Positions 32,272 to 43,220 of a stretch of DNA of 64,000 nt are shown piece by piece. Under the pieces are notes generated by a model. It worked only from the letters and a program-made list of their open reading frames with translations. It did no database searches and was not told the origin of the DNA. The DNA is from Orobanche coerulescens (taxonomy: Eukaryota > Streptophyta > Magnoliopsida > Lamiales > Orobanchaceae). The DNA lies in contig CM065811.1 in the NCBI GenBank assembly GCA_033398695.1, forward strand, positions 112,887,501 through 112,951,500, read 5' to 3'. Each line of letters begins with the position of its first letter. The first letter of the stretch is position 1. Made by a program: the position numbers and the translations under genes.

Positions 32272-33103
32272 GATGAATCAAACGTCCGCGACTTTCGAAT
32301 CCGTGAAGAAGATTCTGAATGGAGGTGGCGGCCTGTCAGTTGATCTCATCAAACAAGCAACCAAAATGTTCCCAAGAGCCACACTGCTCTCAGCTTATGG
32401 TGTGTGTATTCTCATGATCCTACCTTAAAGGAAGAAAAATAAAAGAGAGACTCTAATCTTCTGTTCCACTTTTTTAATTCCACTGTGTTCCACTATATTG
32501 GATGAATTACACGCATATAAATATGATATCATCATGTACATGCGTCATTCCTCCAATGTTATGGAACACAAATGGAACAATAAAAAGTAGCTATTCTGTA
32601 CGCAATAAAGTCGTAAATAAAAATAATTTCGACACAAATATCCCTTCAAGTTTATCAAGTTTTCTGAATCTGACACAAAGCATACTCAACTATGCTTTGA
32701 TTCGAGATGCTGCAGTAATGACAGATTCATGTTCGTCATTGACCTTTATGACTCTTTACGACCCGAAAAAAGAGATCCACCACTGCGGCCACATGATGAC
32801 CATCGAAATCCAAGCGAATCAATCATCTAGGTGGTATATGTGTTTGTAAGCGTGCTCCACATGTTGAACTAAAATTTGCAAGTGCAGTGGAATCGTGCTA
32901 TTCTGGTTGAATATTGTTGAGGTGTCCACATGTAATGCTCCGATACTGGGGCCATAGCCCATCAAAGCATTTGAATCCTGTTTGTGAAGGTTGGATTGAT
33001 ACGGGAGATATAGGACAGGTAGACGATCACGGTAATCTGTGGCTTATCGGACGAGCAAAGGACAGAATCAAGAGTGGAGGGGAGAACATTTATCCGGATT
33101 AGG
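32272..33103 (+). pseudogene. AAE14-like: AAE14-like (o-succinylbenzoate-CoA ligase) gene fragment, three exons
   Basis: Exon 1 (32272-32399) reads SVKKILNGGGGLSVDLIK then MFPRATLLSAY and ends before GTGTGTG. Exon 2 (from 32716, after TGCAG) continues in phase with MTDSCSSLTFMTLYDP. Exon 3 (about 32919-33103) reads CPHVMLRYWGH, EGWIDTGDIGQVDDHGNLW, LIGRAKDRIKSGGENIYP. These are consecutive blocks of the ANL adenylating family, closest by eye to plant AAE14, which activates o-succinylbenzoate for phylloquinone synthesis. 'GWxDTGD' and 'KSGGENIYP' are family nucleotide-binding and hinge motifs. The N-terminal half and C-terminal lysine region are absent and intron sequence is kept, so this is a genomic capture, not a functional gene. 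Confidence 0.8.
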
Positions 33104-33640
33104 TAAAGCTCGCTATCTACATAAAACAGAAGTGATTGGCGGCTTTTACTTCTAATTTTATTTGCAAACACTCATACACTTAAATTTAACCTAAACTTTC
33201 AGCTTGGATATTGGATATGTGGAAACCCTGGAGGGAAGGTTTTAACTGATCTTGCTGGAAATGGTCTAGCTTATTGAGCTTAAGTGATACAATGGTTATT
33301 TGGCATTGTGGAAGTTTATTTGATGTTGGCATATTATAGTTATGCCCAATGCAAACTTGTGAATCACGCGAATCTGAATATTTGGCATTTTTGTACGACA
33401 GTCCGCCGTTTATATATGAAATTGTGGTTTATTACTATTATCAATGCTTATTATCTTGTGTTATTGAATTGGGATCTTGTGATTTGAGTTTGTTGGATTT
33501 TTAATGAGGTTGATTGATGTATTTGAGGTTGTGTTGTTGACATCTTGTGAATTGAGGTTTTTTATTAGATGGATCATGTTTTTGTACAACAGGGATTCTA
33601 TATTTACAAATCGAAAAGAAATATGCAATGTGGTTATTTA
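33104..33640 (+). other. CACTA-2 interior after the captured exons
   Basis: AT-rich; it begins with a GTAAAG donor-like site after exon 3 and is probably captured intron followed by element sequence. No further exon was recognised. Confidence 0.4.
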
Positions 33641-34072
33641 CTTCGGATAAAAAACGAAGTCAGAGATATATAATTAGCGACACAAAATAGAATAAGCGAA
33701 GTAAAAAGGAGTGTAATGCTTCGGCTAAACAAATAAAAGTGAAGTAAATGTGGTATCTTTAACTTCGTTACCTATTAATAAGCAAAGTTGATAACATTAT
33801 TTCACTTCATCTGTATATATTTTACTGAAGCGAATAGGAAATATACACTTCAGCGATTATAAAATAAGTGAAGTGGAAGGACCTTTTTTACTTCGCAAAC
33901 CCCCATATTCGGGTTCTAAAAACCGAGATAGACTTCGGTTATTACGATATTAGAATTCGTCTAATAAGCGAAGTCTAAAGTATACCTTTAACTACACAAA
34001 CATAGACTTTGGTAATTATAACATTTTTACTTCGGATATTATCCGAAGTCTTTGACGTTTATTCTTATAGTG

Positions 34073-35115
34073 TGGTGTTGTTAATCTATACCAAGAACTC
34101 CAGAAAGATGTTAGCTAGGAGTTGCAGGACTTCGAATTGCCGGAGATCTCCCAAGAATCGCCCAAGAACCGCCCAAGAACCGGAGAGAGAGAAAGAAATG
34201 AAAAAGTGACAATGGGTCAACTCTCTGGTTTATATAGCCAGAGAGTTTTAGCGTGCTCTAACGATTAGAGTTGGCGTGCGCTACCAGAGGATAGCGTGCG
34301 CTAAGAGCCCCTCGATAGCACGTGCTATCAGGCCATAGCGTGCGCTACCTGGACACCAGGCCGAGTCCAGAAACATTCTGCCCAATACTGGACTGCCGGA
34401 TTAGCGCGCGCTACCAGACACTCAGCGCGCGCTAAGCCTAAACAATAGCGTGCGCTAAGCTGCTCGTCCAGAGAGCAGAGAGCAGAAACAACTCACTGCC
34501 ACTATTGTGCTCGAGTTGCAAGTGCGCGCTACGAAATATATGTAGCGTGCGCTACTAAGCGATGCTAGCGTACGCTATACAACAATGATGGCATGCGCTA
34601 ACGAGTGCATACAACAGCACAGACAGCACTCAAGGATGGAAAACAGCGAATTCCATCTCGGATGAAAACAACGCGCATCCGACACCAAACAATGGGTCGA
34701 AGGAGACACACAGATCGAGTCAGAACTAAAGCGCTAAAAGAAAACACGATTCCCACTACCCGAGGGTTTAGAAAACTACAACGTTGGGAAATTACAAAAC
34801 GGCCCAAAACACCTGAAACACACGATACATGATCGAAACAACAAAAGAAAGCTCACAACATGCATAACAACATGAGATGGATTTGCAGAAACTCCGAACG
34901 GCGGTTCCGAACAACAGTTACAAGAATCGAACAAAATAGCGACGAAAATGACATTAAACACGAAATTGAGTAAAACAAGTCCGAAACAAGCTCGGATGAC
35001 AAAAAGTCCAATATTAAATATTCTTAAAATATCAATAAGGTTACAAGCGAGTCGCTAAAAATGAAAAATACACCAAAAATGAAAATACCGGGAAAAGAGA
35101 AATGCGGATATTACA
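34073..35115 (-). repeat. Chromovirus 3' LTR, truncated
   Basis: On the minus strand it starts TGTAATATCCGC at 35115 and ends at the CACTA-2 border, about 1043 of an expected 2.2 kb. It includes the palindrome array 34248-34603 and a TATA box at 34231-34237. It matches 41186-41978 plus 60145-60200 of the 5' LTR. Confidence 0.88.
34248..34603. promoter_or_regulatory. GCGTGCGC palindrome array upstream of the LTR TATA box
   Basis: About twelve copies of TAGCGYGCGCTA or near variants (34272, 34292, 34316, 34336, 34402, 34423, 34446, 34543, 34566 among them), ending about 12 bases from the TATA box at 34231-34237 (minus strand). Confidence 0.75.
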
Positions 35116-35130
35116 TTCTACCCCTCTAAA
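35116..35130 (-). other. Chromovirus polypurine tract
   Basis: On the minus strand TTTAGAGGGGTAGAA directly precedes the 3' LTR. Confidence 0.8.
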
Positions 35131-35150
35131 AATAAGTTTCGTCCCGAAAC

Positions 35151-36700
35151 TTAAGAAACAAACAACTCGGGGTACCTAGCACGTATGCTATCCTTGGTTT
35201 CCCAAGTTGCCTCCTCGACACCATGCCTCGACCACTGCACCTTGACCAAAGGAATGGTCTTATGCCTCAGTCGCTTCTCACGGTGCTCCAAAATTTTCAA
35301 GGGGCGCTCCTCGAAGGTAATATCCTCGGCGACATCAATCTCACCATAGTCGATGAAATGAATAGGATCCAGAACATATTTCCTCAGCTGGGAAACATGG
35401 AAAATGCTATGAACGTGACCTAAGGCCGGAGGCAATGCCAAACGGTATGCCAACTCACCGACTCTGTCGAGAATTTCAAAGGGCCCAATAAATCTCGAAT
35501 TCAACTTTCCCTTCTCCCCGAAGCGGAAAACTCCCCTCGTCGGCGACACCTTTCGCAAAACAGTCTCCCACCTCGAACTACAAATGTCGACGACGGACGT
35601 CGGCATATGACTTCTATCGACTCTGAGCAGTCAACATCCTCTCCCGAATTAATTCCACCTTCCGCCTCGTCTCCATAGCGATATCCGGTTCGGTCCCAAC
35701 CAAATCGGAGGCCTCGTTCCAGCAAATTTTCGACATCACTGCCCATAAAGCGCCTCATACGTTGCCATTCGAATCGATGCGTGCCAACTATTTTTGTACG
35801 TGAGTTCGATCAACGACAAATGCTTATCCCAATCACTGCTCCAATCGAGAGCACAAGCACGCAATATATCCTCAAATGTCTAGATAGTGCGTTCCGACTA
35901 CCCATCTGACTGAGGATGAAAAGAAGTACGCAGACGCAATCGAGTACCCAACGCCTTATGTACCGCCTGCCAAAAATGCGATACAAAACGGCCATCACGA
36001 TCCGAAACAATATACTTCGGAGTACTGTGAAGCCTCACACTCTGCACAATAAACACACGAGCCAATCTCTCCAGGCCCCAAGTATCCTTGATACCCGAAA
36101 AATGTGCCGACTTGATCAGACGATCCACAATCACCCAAACCATATTCATACCAGACTTCGATCTCGGCAAGCTCGTGACGAAGTCCATCAAAATATCTTC
36201 CCATTTCCATTCCGGAACGGGAGGCGACTGCAATAACCTGGCTGGTCGCTGATGCTCGATTTTGACCTGCTGACAAGTCAAACATCTCGCTACAAACCGT
36301 GCGACCTCCTCCTTCATGTCATTCCACCAAAAATTCCTCCCCAGATCCTTGTACATCTTACTCGAACCAGGATGAACTGAGTACGGCGTAGCATGGGCCT
36401 CTCGCAAAATACTCTGCCTCAATTCCAAGTTGTTCGGTACATAAAGCCGACTCTGGAATCTCAACACACCATCCTCGTGAATCACAAACCCAGGAGACTT
36501 CCCCTTAAGAACATTTTCTCGGATTTGAGTAATCATCGAATCCTCCAACCGCTTCAGCTTAATTTCATCGATCAACGACAACGAAATCTCCAAAGCGCAA
36601 AGTTGCCTAACAGATCCTGGCAAAAAAATCTCAACACTCAACTCAATCAAATCCCGCTGAAGCTCAGATTGAGATGTAGGTATCTCAAGCATCCGCAACG
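35151..36700 (-). pseudogene. Chromovirus integrase with chromodomain
   Basis: 36698-35898 carries the zinc-binding H...H...C...C (HPGSSKMYKDL, CLTCQQVK), then the core with MDFVTSLPRS (first Asp), VSDRDGRFVSHFW (second Asp) and HPQSDG next to the Glu position. A stop and frameshifts follow between 35898 and 35610. The C-terminal part 35606-35151 reads GPFEILDRVGELAYRLALPP, HSIFHVSQLRKYV, then VKVQWSRHGVEEATWE and RYPELF, the GPF/Y and chromodomain-like ends of Tekay-type chromoviruses, which target the element to marked chromatin. Confidence 0.88.
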
Positions 36701-37390
36701 CAACAGTCTCCGACTCAAGGCATCCGCCACGACGTTCGCCTTGCCCGGATGATAAAGGATCTCGAGGCCATAATCCTTAATCAAATCCAACCACCTCATC
36801 TGCCTCATATTCAACTCCCGCTGAGTGAATATGTACTTCAGACTTTTATGATCGGTAAAAATCTGACATGCAGAGCCAAAAAGACAGTGACGCCAAATCT
36901 TGAGCGCAAAGACAACTGCCGCTAACTCCAAATCGTGTGTAGGGTAGTTGGGCTCGTACGGACTCAACTGTCTCGACACATATGCAATAGTCTTGCCGTG
37001 CTGCATCATTACGCACCCAAGAGCCTCACCCAAAGCATCGCTATAAACAGCAAAACCATCGTTGCCAGATGGCAACGCTAGAATTGGGGCTGAAGTCAAA
37101 GGCCTCTTCAACTCCTCAAAACTCGTCTGTCTTTCGTCATTCCAGACGAACTTCTCAGATTTCTGAAGCAACTGTGTAAGTGGCCGAGCCAGTTTCGAGA
37201 ACCCCTCGACGAACCTACGATAGCATCCAGCCAAACCCAAGAAACTACGGACCTCCTTCACATTCTTATGAGGTGCCCAATCCAACACTGCCTCAATCTT
37301 CTGTGGATCCACATGGACCCACTCAGCTGAAATCACATGTCCCAGAAACATCACCTCCCTCATCCAAAACTCACATTTCGCGAACTTCAC
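36647..37390 (-). pseudogene. Chromovirus RNase H
   Basis: The frame opens with [20 protein letters not shown] (connection from reverse transcriptase), then [35 protein letters not shown] (an Asp-bearing motif), [33 protein letters not shown] and VVADALSR. These are the gypsy RNase H blocks in order over about 240 codons without a stop. Confidence 0.9.
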
Positions 37391-38140
37391 ATAGAGTCAC
37401 TCGGTCCTCAAAATATCTAACACCACACATAGATAAGAATATCGTCAATGAATACGACGACACACTTATCCAAATACTCTATGAAAACTTTGTCCATCAA
37501 CTGCATGAACACTGCCGGCACATTGGTTAGCCCAAAGGGCATAACCACAAACTCATAATGTTCGTATCTCGTTCAAAAAGCTGTTTTCGGAACATCGGAC
37601 TCCTTTACCCGAAGCTTATAGTACCCCGATCTCAAGTCGATCTTCGAGAATACCGCATCTCCCAACAACTGATCAAACAAGTCATCAATCCTCGGCAAGG
37701 GATACTTGTTCTTGATGGTCACCTTGTTTAGCTCGCGGTAGTCGATACATAAATGCATTGAACCATCCTTCTTCCACACAAACAGAACCGGTGCGCCCCA
37801 AGGTGAAGCGCTCGGTCGAATATACCCTGACTCAAGAAGCTCACTCAACTGCTTCTTCAACTCAGCCATCTCTGAAGGTGCCATGCGATACGACGCCTTT
37901 GAAATTGGAGCCGCACGCGGCTCTAACTCAATAGCGAACTCAACCTCACGGTCCGGTGGTAACCCCGGTAACTCATCAGGAAATACATCAGGGAACTCAG
38001 TGGCGACTGGGATTGATGAAAACTCGACCCCACCATCCTTCACTTTCAAGGCGTAGCACCAGTAACCCCTACACCCCTTCAACATGAGTCTCATTGCCTT
38101 CAAGGCATTAATCACGAACTTCTGGTTTCCCCTCATTCAC
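37391..38140 (-). pseudogene. Chromovirus reverse transcriptase
   Basis: The frame 38136-37573 reads [66 protein letters not shown]. After a stop at 37573 (TAF then stop) the next frame gives [15 protein letters not shown] and [10 protein letters not shown], the catalytic 'FIDD' box, near 37430-37450. Only one or two lesions separate it from RNase H, fewer than in Athila. Confidence 0.9.
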
Positions 38141-38159
38141 CCCGTGAAAGAGTGCTCGG

Positions 38160-38600
38160 TGTCGTCCTCGGCTAACATGGTGATGATTCTCGTGCGGCAG
38201 TTCATGATTGCACCATGCCGCTCGAGCCAATCATCCACGAGAATCAAATCCTAACCCGCAATACTCACAACAATAAGATTAGAGAGCCAAGCCCTCTCAC
38301 AAATAAACACAGAACAGTCTCGGACCTCCTGATCACCAATGATCCTATCACCGCTAGGAAGCTTAACGATGAAAGGCTCACAAGGCGTCAAACAGTCGAG
38401 ACTCAAATGGTGCACACACTCTAGAGAGATGAATGAATGCGTAGCACCCGAATCAAAAGCACACTGACAGGATGAGACTGGATATGAACGGTACCTGTGG
38501 CCATGGTGGCTGTTGGATCATCGGCCCTCCTCATCTCGTAAACTCGCGGATGAGCGGAGCCGATACTGGAAGCTCCCCCTCTAGCGGGCTGACCCCGACC
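38160..38600 (-). pseudogene. Chromovirus protease
   Basis: CAFDSGATHSFIS (near 38430-38470) is the retropepsin active site with Asp-Ser-Gly intact; LPSGDRIIGDQEVRD follows. The frame is interrupted near 38265 and before reverse transcriptase. It would process Gag-Pol. Confidence 0.8.
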
Positions 38601-38650
38601 TCTTCCTCGATTGGTACTCGATGGAGGCTATGGAGCAAACGACCCCTGGT

Positions 38651-39771
38651 TCACACTCGGTTCCCTAGGCACTGGGAAGGAAGCCTGGCAGCAAGAGGTC
38701 TCTCTCTCTCAGCACAAAAAGTAGCCTTGTGGTCCGGCTGGACACACCGATTACACGTCAACAAAGGACTCGGACAAGCTCGACTGATGTGGCCCGGTCG
38801 GCCACAGTTAAAACACTTCACATCACAGGAAGGAGTACTAGCATCCCCATAGAAACCCCCAATAGAACGAGCTGGACCACCACCAGCGGGAAAGTTAGCA
38901 GACTGAGATTTCTGCTGACCTCCACCCTTGTGGCCCAAAAAATTTCCAGCGGACTTCTGTTTCTTGCTCTCACGAGTTGCCTCACTGGCCGTCAAAGACA
39001 TATCGTATGCAATAGCTCTACTCTGATAATCCTTCAAGGTGGTGCAGGCGAGCTCAGACATGTAGTCACAAATCTTCAGTTTCATCAGTCTGGAAAAGTG
39101 GAAAATCTTGCCACTCTCCTCTCTAACTTGGGCCTTCACGAAGCCTAACTCCCGGTTGTAATCAGCAATAGCTTGAGAAACAGGAATATCCCGAGCCCGA
39201 GCATCATAAAAAGCATGGACTCGATTCTGTTTAACTGGCCATGGGTAATATTCGGTCTCCATCAGGTCTTGAACTCGACTCATAAAGCAACATGGTCCTT
39301 AGGCTCAACAGCCTCCCACCAGTCAGTAGCATCCCAAGTGAGAAAGTACTGGGCAATAGGGACCTTGCGATCCTCGGGACAGTTGGTGGCAACAAAGACC
39401 TTGGATATCTCCTTGATCCACCCCTCCCAACCAATTGGGTCTGAAGCCCCTGAAAACTGAGGAGGATGCATCTTGATGACATCCTGAAGCCAACGATCTG
39501 CTCCGCCCCGAGTAGCATGGTCCGGAGTCGGGTTCTGAACTGCCTGAGCTATCGCAGCCATTTGGTTCACCATTTGTTGCATCACAACTGCAACACCAAG
39601 ATCGGCGCCACCACCGGTTGCGCCATCCTGAGTAGCACTATGGCTCTGATGACCATCAGTACTACTAGCCCCAGAATTGTTTGATGTGGCCGCCTCACTG
39701 GCTGCCCTACGTCCCCGACCGTGTCCACGACCACGGCCGCGACCCCTACCTCGGCCTCTCCCAGCATCCAT
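38651..39771 (-). pseudogene. Chromovirus gag
   Basis: The ATG at 39771 starts MDAGRGRGRGRGRG, an RG-repeat basic N-terminus, followed by the gag core with MHPPQFSGASDPIGWEGWI and CPEDRKVPIAQYFL (39280-39700). After a frameshift near 39283 the second frame has YYPWPVKQNRVHAFYDA, then FHFSRLMKLKI and a zinc knuckle CFNCGRPGHISRAC. One frameshift separates the halves. Confidence 0.88.
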
Positions 39772-39986
39772 ATTGAAGATAAGAGGTAGCAATAGCAATT
39801 CGATGATAAGTACGAGAGGAAAAACAATCACAGTTCAAGAATCGGAAGTACGATACAAGAAAACAAGGAATTGAGTACGGAAAACTTATAAGCACTGGAA
39901 GTACCGAGATGATGGCATCGTGGTGACAATGTGCAAAACAAAACACAACTAGACCCAATTAACCGACAAGCCTAGGTATCCATAAA

Positions 39987-40004
39987 CCTAGTTCTCTGAT
40001 ACCA
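39987..40004 (-). other. Chromovirus primer-binding site
   Basis: On the minus strand TGGTATCAGAGAACTAGG, complementary at TGGTATCAGAG to plant initiator-Met tRNA, five bases inside the 5' LTR. Confidence 0.88.
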
Positions 40005-41350
40005 TTTTCTGTAACACTCCCAAGATATTCAGGGAATATTACAGCGTCGTGGACCCCTTACATGGGACCCACCAGACTGATTAAGAAATACCACTCGTCT
40101 AACTATCTTAGTTAGCGAGAAAACACACATCACCAGAACGGAAAATAAATGGAACGCCCGGTATAACCGGCTAAACAAACATCACTAACAATCATAAATA
40201 ACGTATAATGATACAAACCATATTCCCAGTAGAAATGCCTAAGTACTCGCGAGTACTTTCTATAAGTTCGCAAGTTTAAAGAAAAACAACCGCATCAAAA
40301 GGACAACGGAAATAAAGAGACTCAATTGCACACGTCATCAACCCTGGACAGCATCCTCGTACTGCCCCAGTGCCCGATCGTCCGGCTAAACATAACCTGA
40401 AATTCATAACAGGAATTTCCCCACAACAGGTCCCCAAAGGGGTTAGCAATTATGCTAGTACAAGTAACCAAATGAACAACTTACACCTTACACATATAGT
40501 CAAAGCATGCAAATGGTAAAGCCTCAATTTGAAACACACATTTCCGAAAATGCCATAACCCAAAACACATTTATAAAATGCAGCACAATTAACCGCGGAC
40601 CCATGCCTCTGTGGACCCCTACCGAGACCCCGACGGATCTAACCCATAGTGGTTAAAAGCCAAGCTCGCGGATCCACGCCTCTGTGGACCCCTACCGAGA
40701 CCACATCGGATTTGACCCGTAGTGAGCATACACACACACGTTACTCATGCAATACTATATATCATGTTAAGAGTGTAAATTCATAAGAGTACTTGCCTCG
40801 ATATTACGACGAAAATACATAAGGAAACAATCGCGTTTGTGAGAAATTAGACACACCGAACTTAGAAGATTCGTCAAACACCATCACAACCAATTCAACA
40901 AGAATAAAAATAACGGAAGACACCATAAACCCCACCTACGATTCATGTAAGTTCGTACAAAACAACGACGAGGGCGGATCGCAGCCGAACCCTCTTGATT
41001 TCACAACTACCACGAAACTTACCATGAAATTGTAGGGAAAACAAGAATACCACTTAGATTAATCATATACATTATGGATTAATCAACAATACGGAACGAA
41101 TCAGACGAAAATTCAAAAACCCTTAAATACCCCAAAATAGGGTTCTAGGAGATTACCTTGAATTAAGGATGAAGAACAAGGGTTGGTGTTGTTAATCTAC
41201 ACCAAGAACTCAAGAAAGATGTTAGCTAGGAGTTGCAGGACTTCGAATCACTGGAGATCGCCCAAGAACCGTCCAAGAACCGGATAGAGAGAAAGAAATG
41301 AAAAAGGTGACAAATATGGGTTAACTCTCTGTTTATATAGCCAGAGAGTT

Positions 41351-41765
41351 TTAGCGTATGTTAACGATTAGAGTTAGCATGCGCTACTTAGCTAAAAACC
41401 AGTCCAGAACCTACGGTTCTGGCCCGTTAGCGTGCGCTAATAGCCCCTCGATAGCGCGCGCTATCGGGCCATAGCGTGCGCTACCTGGACACCAGGCCGA
41501 GTCCAGAAACATTCTACCCAGTACTGGACTGCCGGATTAGCACGCGCTACCAGACACCCAGCGCGCGCTAAGCTTAAACAATAGTGTGTGCTAGAATACA
41601 TAGTTAGCATGCGATAAGCTGCTCGTCCAGAGAGCAGAGAGCAGAAACAACTCACTGCCACTGTCGTGCTCGAGTCGCTAGCGTGCACTACGAAACATAT
41701 GTAGCATGCGCTATACAAAAACGATAGTGTGCACTAACGAGTGCAGACAGCAGCACAGACAGCAC
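41351..41765. promoter_or_regulatory. GCGTGCGC palindrome array, 5' LTR copy
   Basis: Homologous to 34248-34603, with several units decayed by C-to-T or G-to-A changes (for example TAGTGTGTGCTA, TAGCATGCGCTA). Confidence 0.7.
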
Positions 41766-41973
41766 TCAAGGATGGAAAACAACGAATTCCATCTCGGATG
41801 AAAACAACGCGCATACGACACCAAACAACGGGCCAAAGGAGACACACGAACAACAAGATTGAGTCCGAACCAAAACGCTAAAACAAAAAACGATTCCGAC
41901 TACCCACGGGTTCGAAAAACTACAACGTTAGTGATCACCCCAAAATTTTGGGAAATTACAAAATGGCCCAAAA

Positions 41974-41978
41974 CATCT
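41974..41978. repeat. Tat-like element target-site duplication, left copy
   Basis: CATCT here and at 60140-60144; chromovirus LTR sequence is continuous once the insertion is removed. Confidence 0.9.
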
Positions 41979-43092
41979 TGTTGTGTCGAGATTTATTCAC
42001 CTCGACAGGCGATCGACTACAAGGCCGAGCGACTAAGTCCACGACCAATCAAGCTACGGAGAAATCGCCTAAATAAAGACAACAGTCCGCCTTCGAGTAT
42101 CCAGCGATCTACTCTCAAGGCGATCGCCTTTGGCACCTAGCGATCGACTCTGGTGCCCGACTTTAGACGACCGTCCTGTACCGCGAACAGAGACCATCAT
42201 CCGTCAAAGTCCACGAAGACTAGATCTCAGAGCAGCGCCATGTGCAGATCCGCGACAGGCGCCGCATAACCCGGATCGTTGACCACAGCCTATCACCACC
42301 TGTTCACCTACCGAAAGACCCGCCGAAAGATACAAAGTGGGACCGCCTGTGACAGTAACTCAGATGTGTGCAGACTCCTCATTGGACCGCACAGCTGGCT
42401 GCCAATGATTCCTGCATACTTTAAGGAGACCAGCCCATGTGCTAAAGATGATTGCCCGCTTATTATAATATAGCGGTGGCGATCGCCCAGCAGGACCCCA
42501 GTCCTATAAATAGAGAACTCCCAACAACTAAAAAGGGGTTCCGCAAGTTCACTAATTCGTTTCTCTCAGTTCTCCATTGAGTTCAGAGAAAACACTTACA
42601 TACATACTTACAATTTCTCGGCTTCTTCTTCCCGAATCTACCTTAGGATTTCTCTCTCAGCACCTCTCAACCAGAAGACGGTCGGCATAGGTAAGAAGTC
42701 TCTATAGTACAGATTCGAAGAGACAAGCCCAGGAGCTCAAACATACAGCAGCTACAACCGTGAGAGACTGCCGATTTCTCACGGTCGTCACAGCTCATCA
42801 ACATTGTTACAGGAACTCACAGAGCATCATATCTGGTTCTTACGTAAATCTACACGTTCGCTAGCTAAGATAACTAGAATCGTTACACTCATTGTAATAA
42901 TATTCTGACATTAATACTTGTATCCCATCATATTTGTATTAATAACATCTCGCGAGAGCATTCAAGCCCGGGACTAACAACCCCGGCAAATCTTGTGTTA
43001 TTTACTTTCTCTATGGAAGTGCTCTCGCACTTTGTTTGTTATCCATCCATTCCAGCAATATCTATCTCCGGATAATATTTTGGGTAGCAACA
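41979..43092 (+). repeat. Tat-like 5' LTR
   Basis: 1114 bases. TATA box TATAAATA at 42505-42512. It holds a roughly 29-base segment near 42138-42166 (GCGATCGACTCTGGTGCC) that the 3' LTR lacks. Confidence 0.92.
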
Positions 43093-43110
43093 ATTGGCAC
43101 TAGAAGAAGG
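43093..43110 (+). other. Tat-like primer-binding site, tRNA not identified
   Basis: ATTGGCACTAGAAGAAGG directly follows the LTR where a primer site is expected. I could not assign the tRNA. Confidence 0.4.
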
Positions 43111-43220
43111 GGCATTCTTGACCCTCATTTTTATTCCTACCGTCCCGAAGAACACTCACTGTTCTCGGGGCATATACTTGAAGTGACACTCACTGCTCTT
43201 CAAAGAAAGCCTTCAGAATC

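Larger units (their letters stand above)
30085..34072 (+). mobile_element. CACTA-2, non-autonomous CACTA element with captured gene exons
   Basis: 3988 bases. Left end CACTAGTAGAATAAACATCA, right end the inverse of CACTATAAGAATAAACGTCA, flanked by TGG at 30082-30084 and 34073-34075. Both ends carry inverted ACTTCGG/CCGAAGT subterminal repeats (30105-30300 and 33640-34060). There is no transposase; inside are AAE14-like exons (32272-33103) and other GC-richer, gene-like sequence. The strand is arbitrary and set by the captured exons. Confidence 0.88.
40010..41978 (-). repeat. Chromovirus 5' LTR, 3' portion
   Basis: On the minus strand it ends GGAGTGTTACA at 40010. It runs up to the Tat-like insertion at 41979 and continues for about 60 bases at 60140. 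It contains minisatellite units (40595-40735), a TATA box at 41334-41340 and a palindrome array at 41351-41765 that mirrors the one in the 3' LTR. Confidence 0.9.

Noticed and set aside
35916..36752. Plus-strand ORFs within 35916-36752
   Set aside because: Shadows of the minus-strand integrase and RNase H, whose catalytic motifs are readable.
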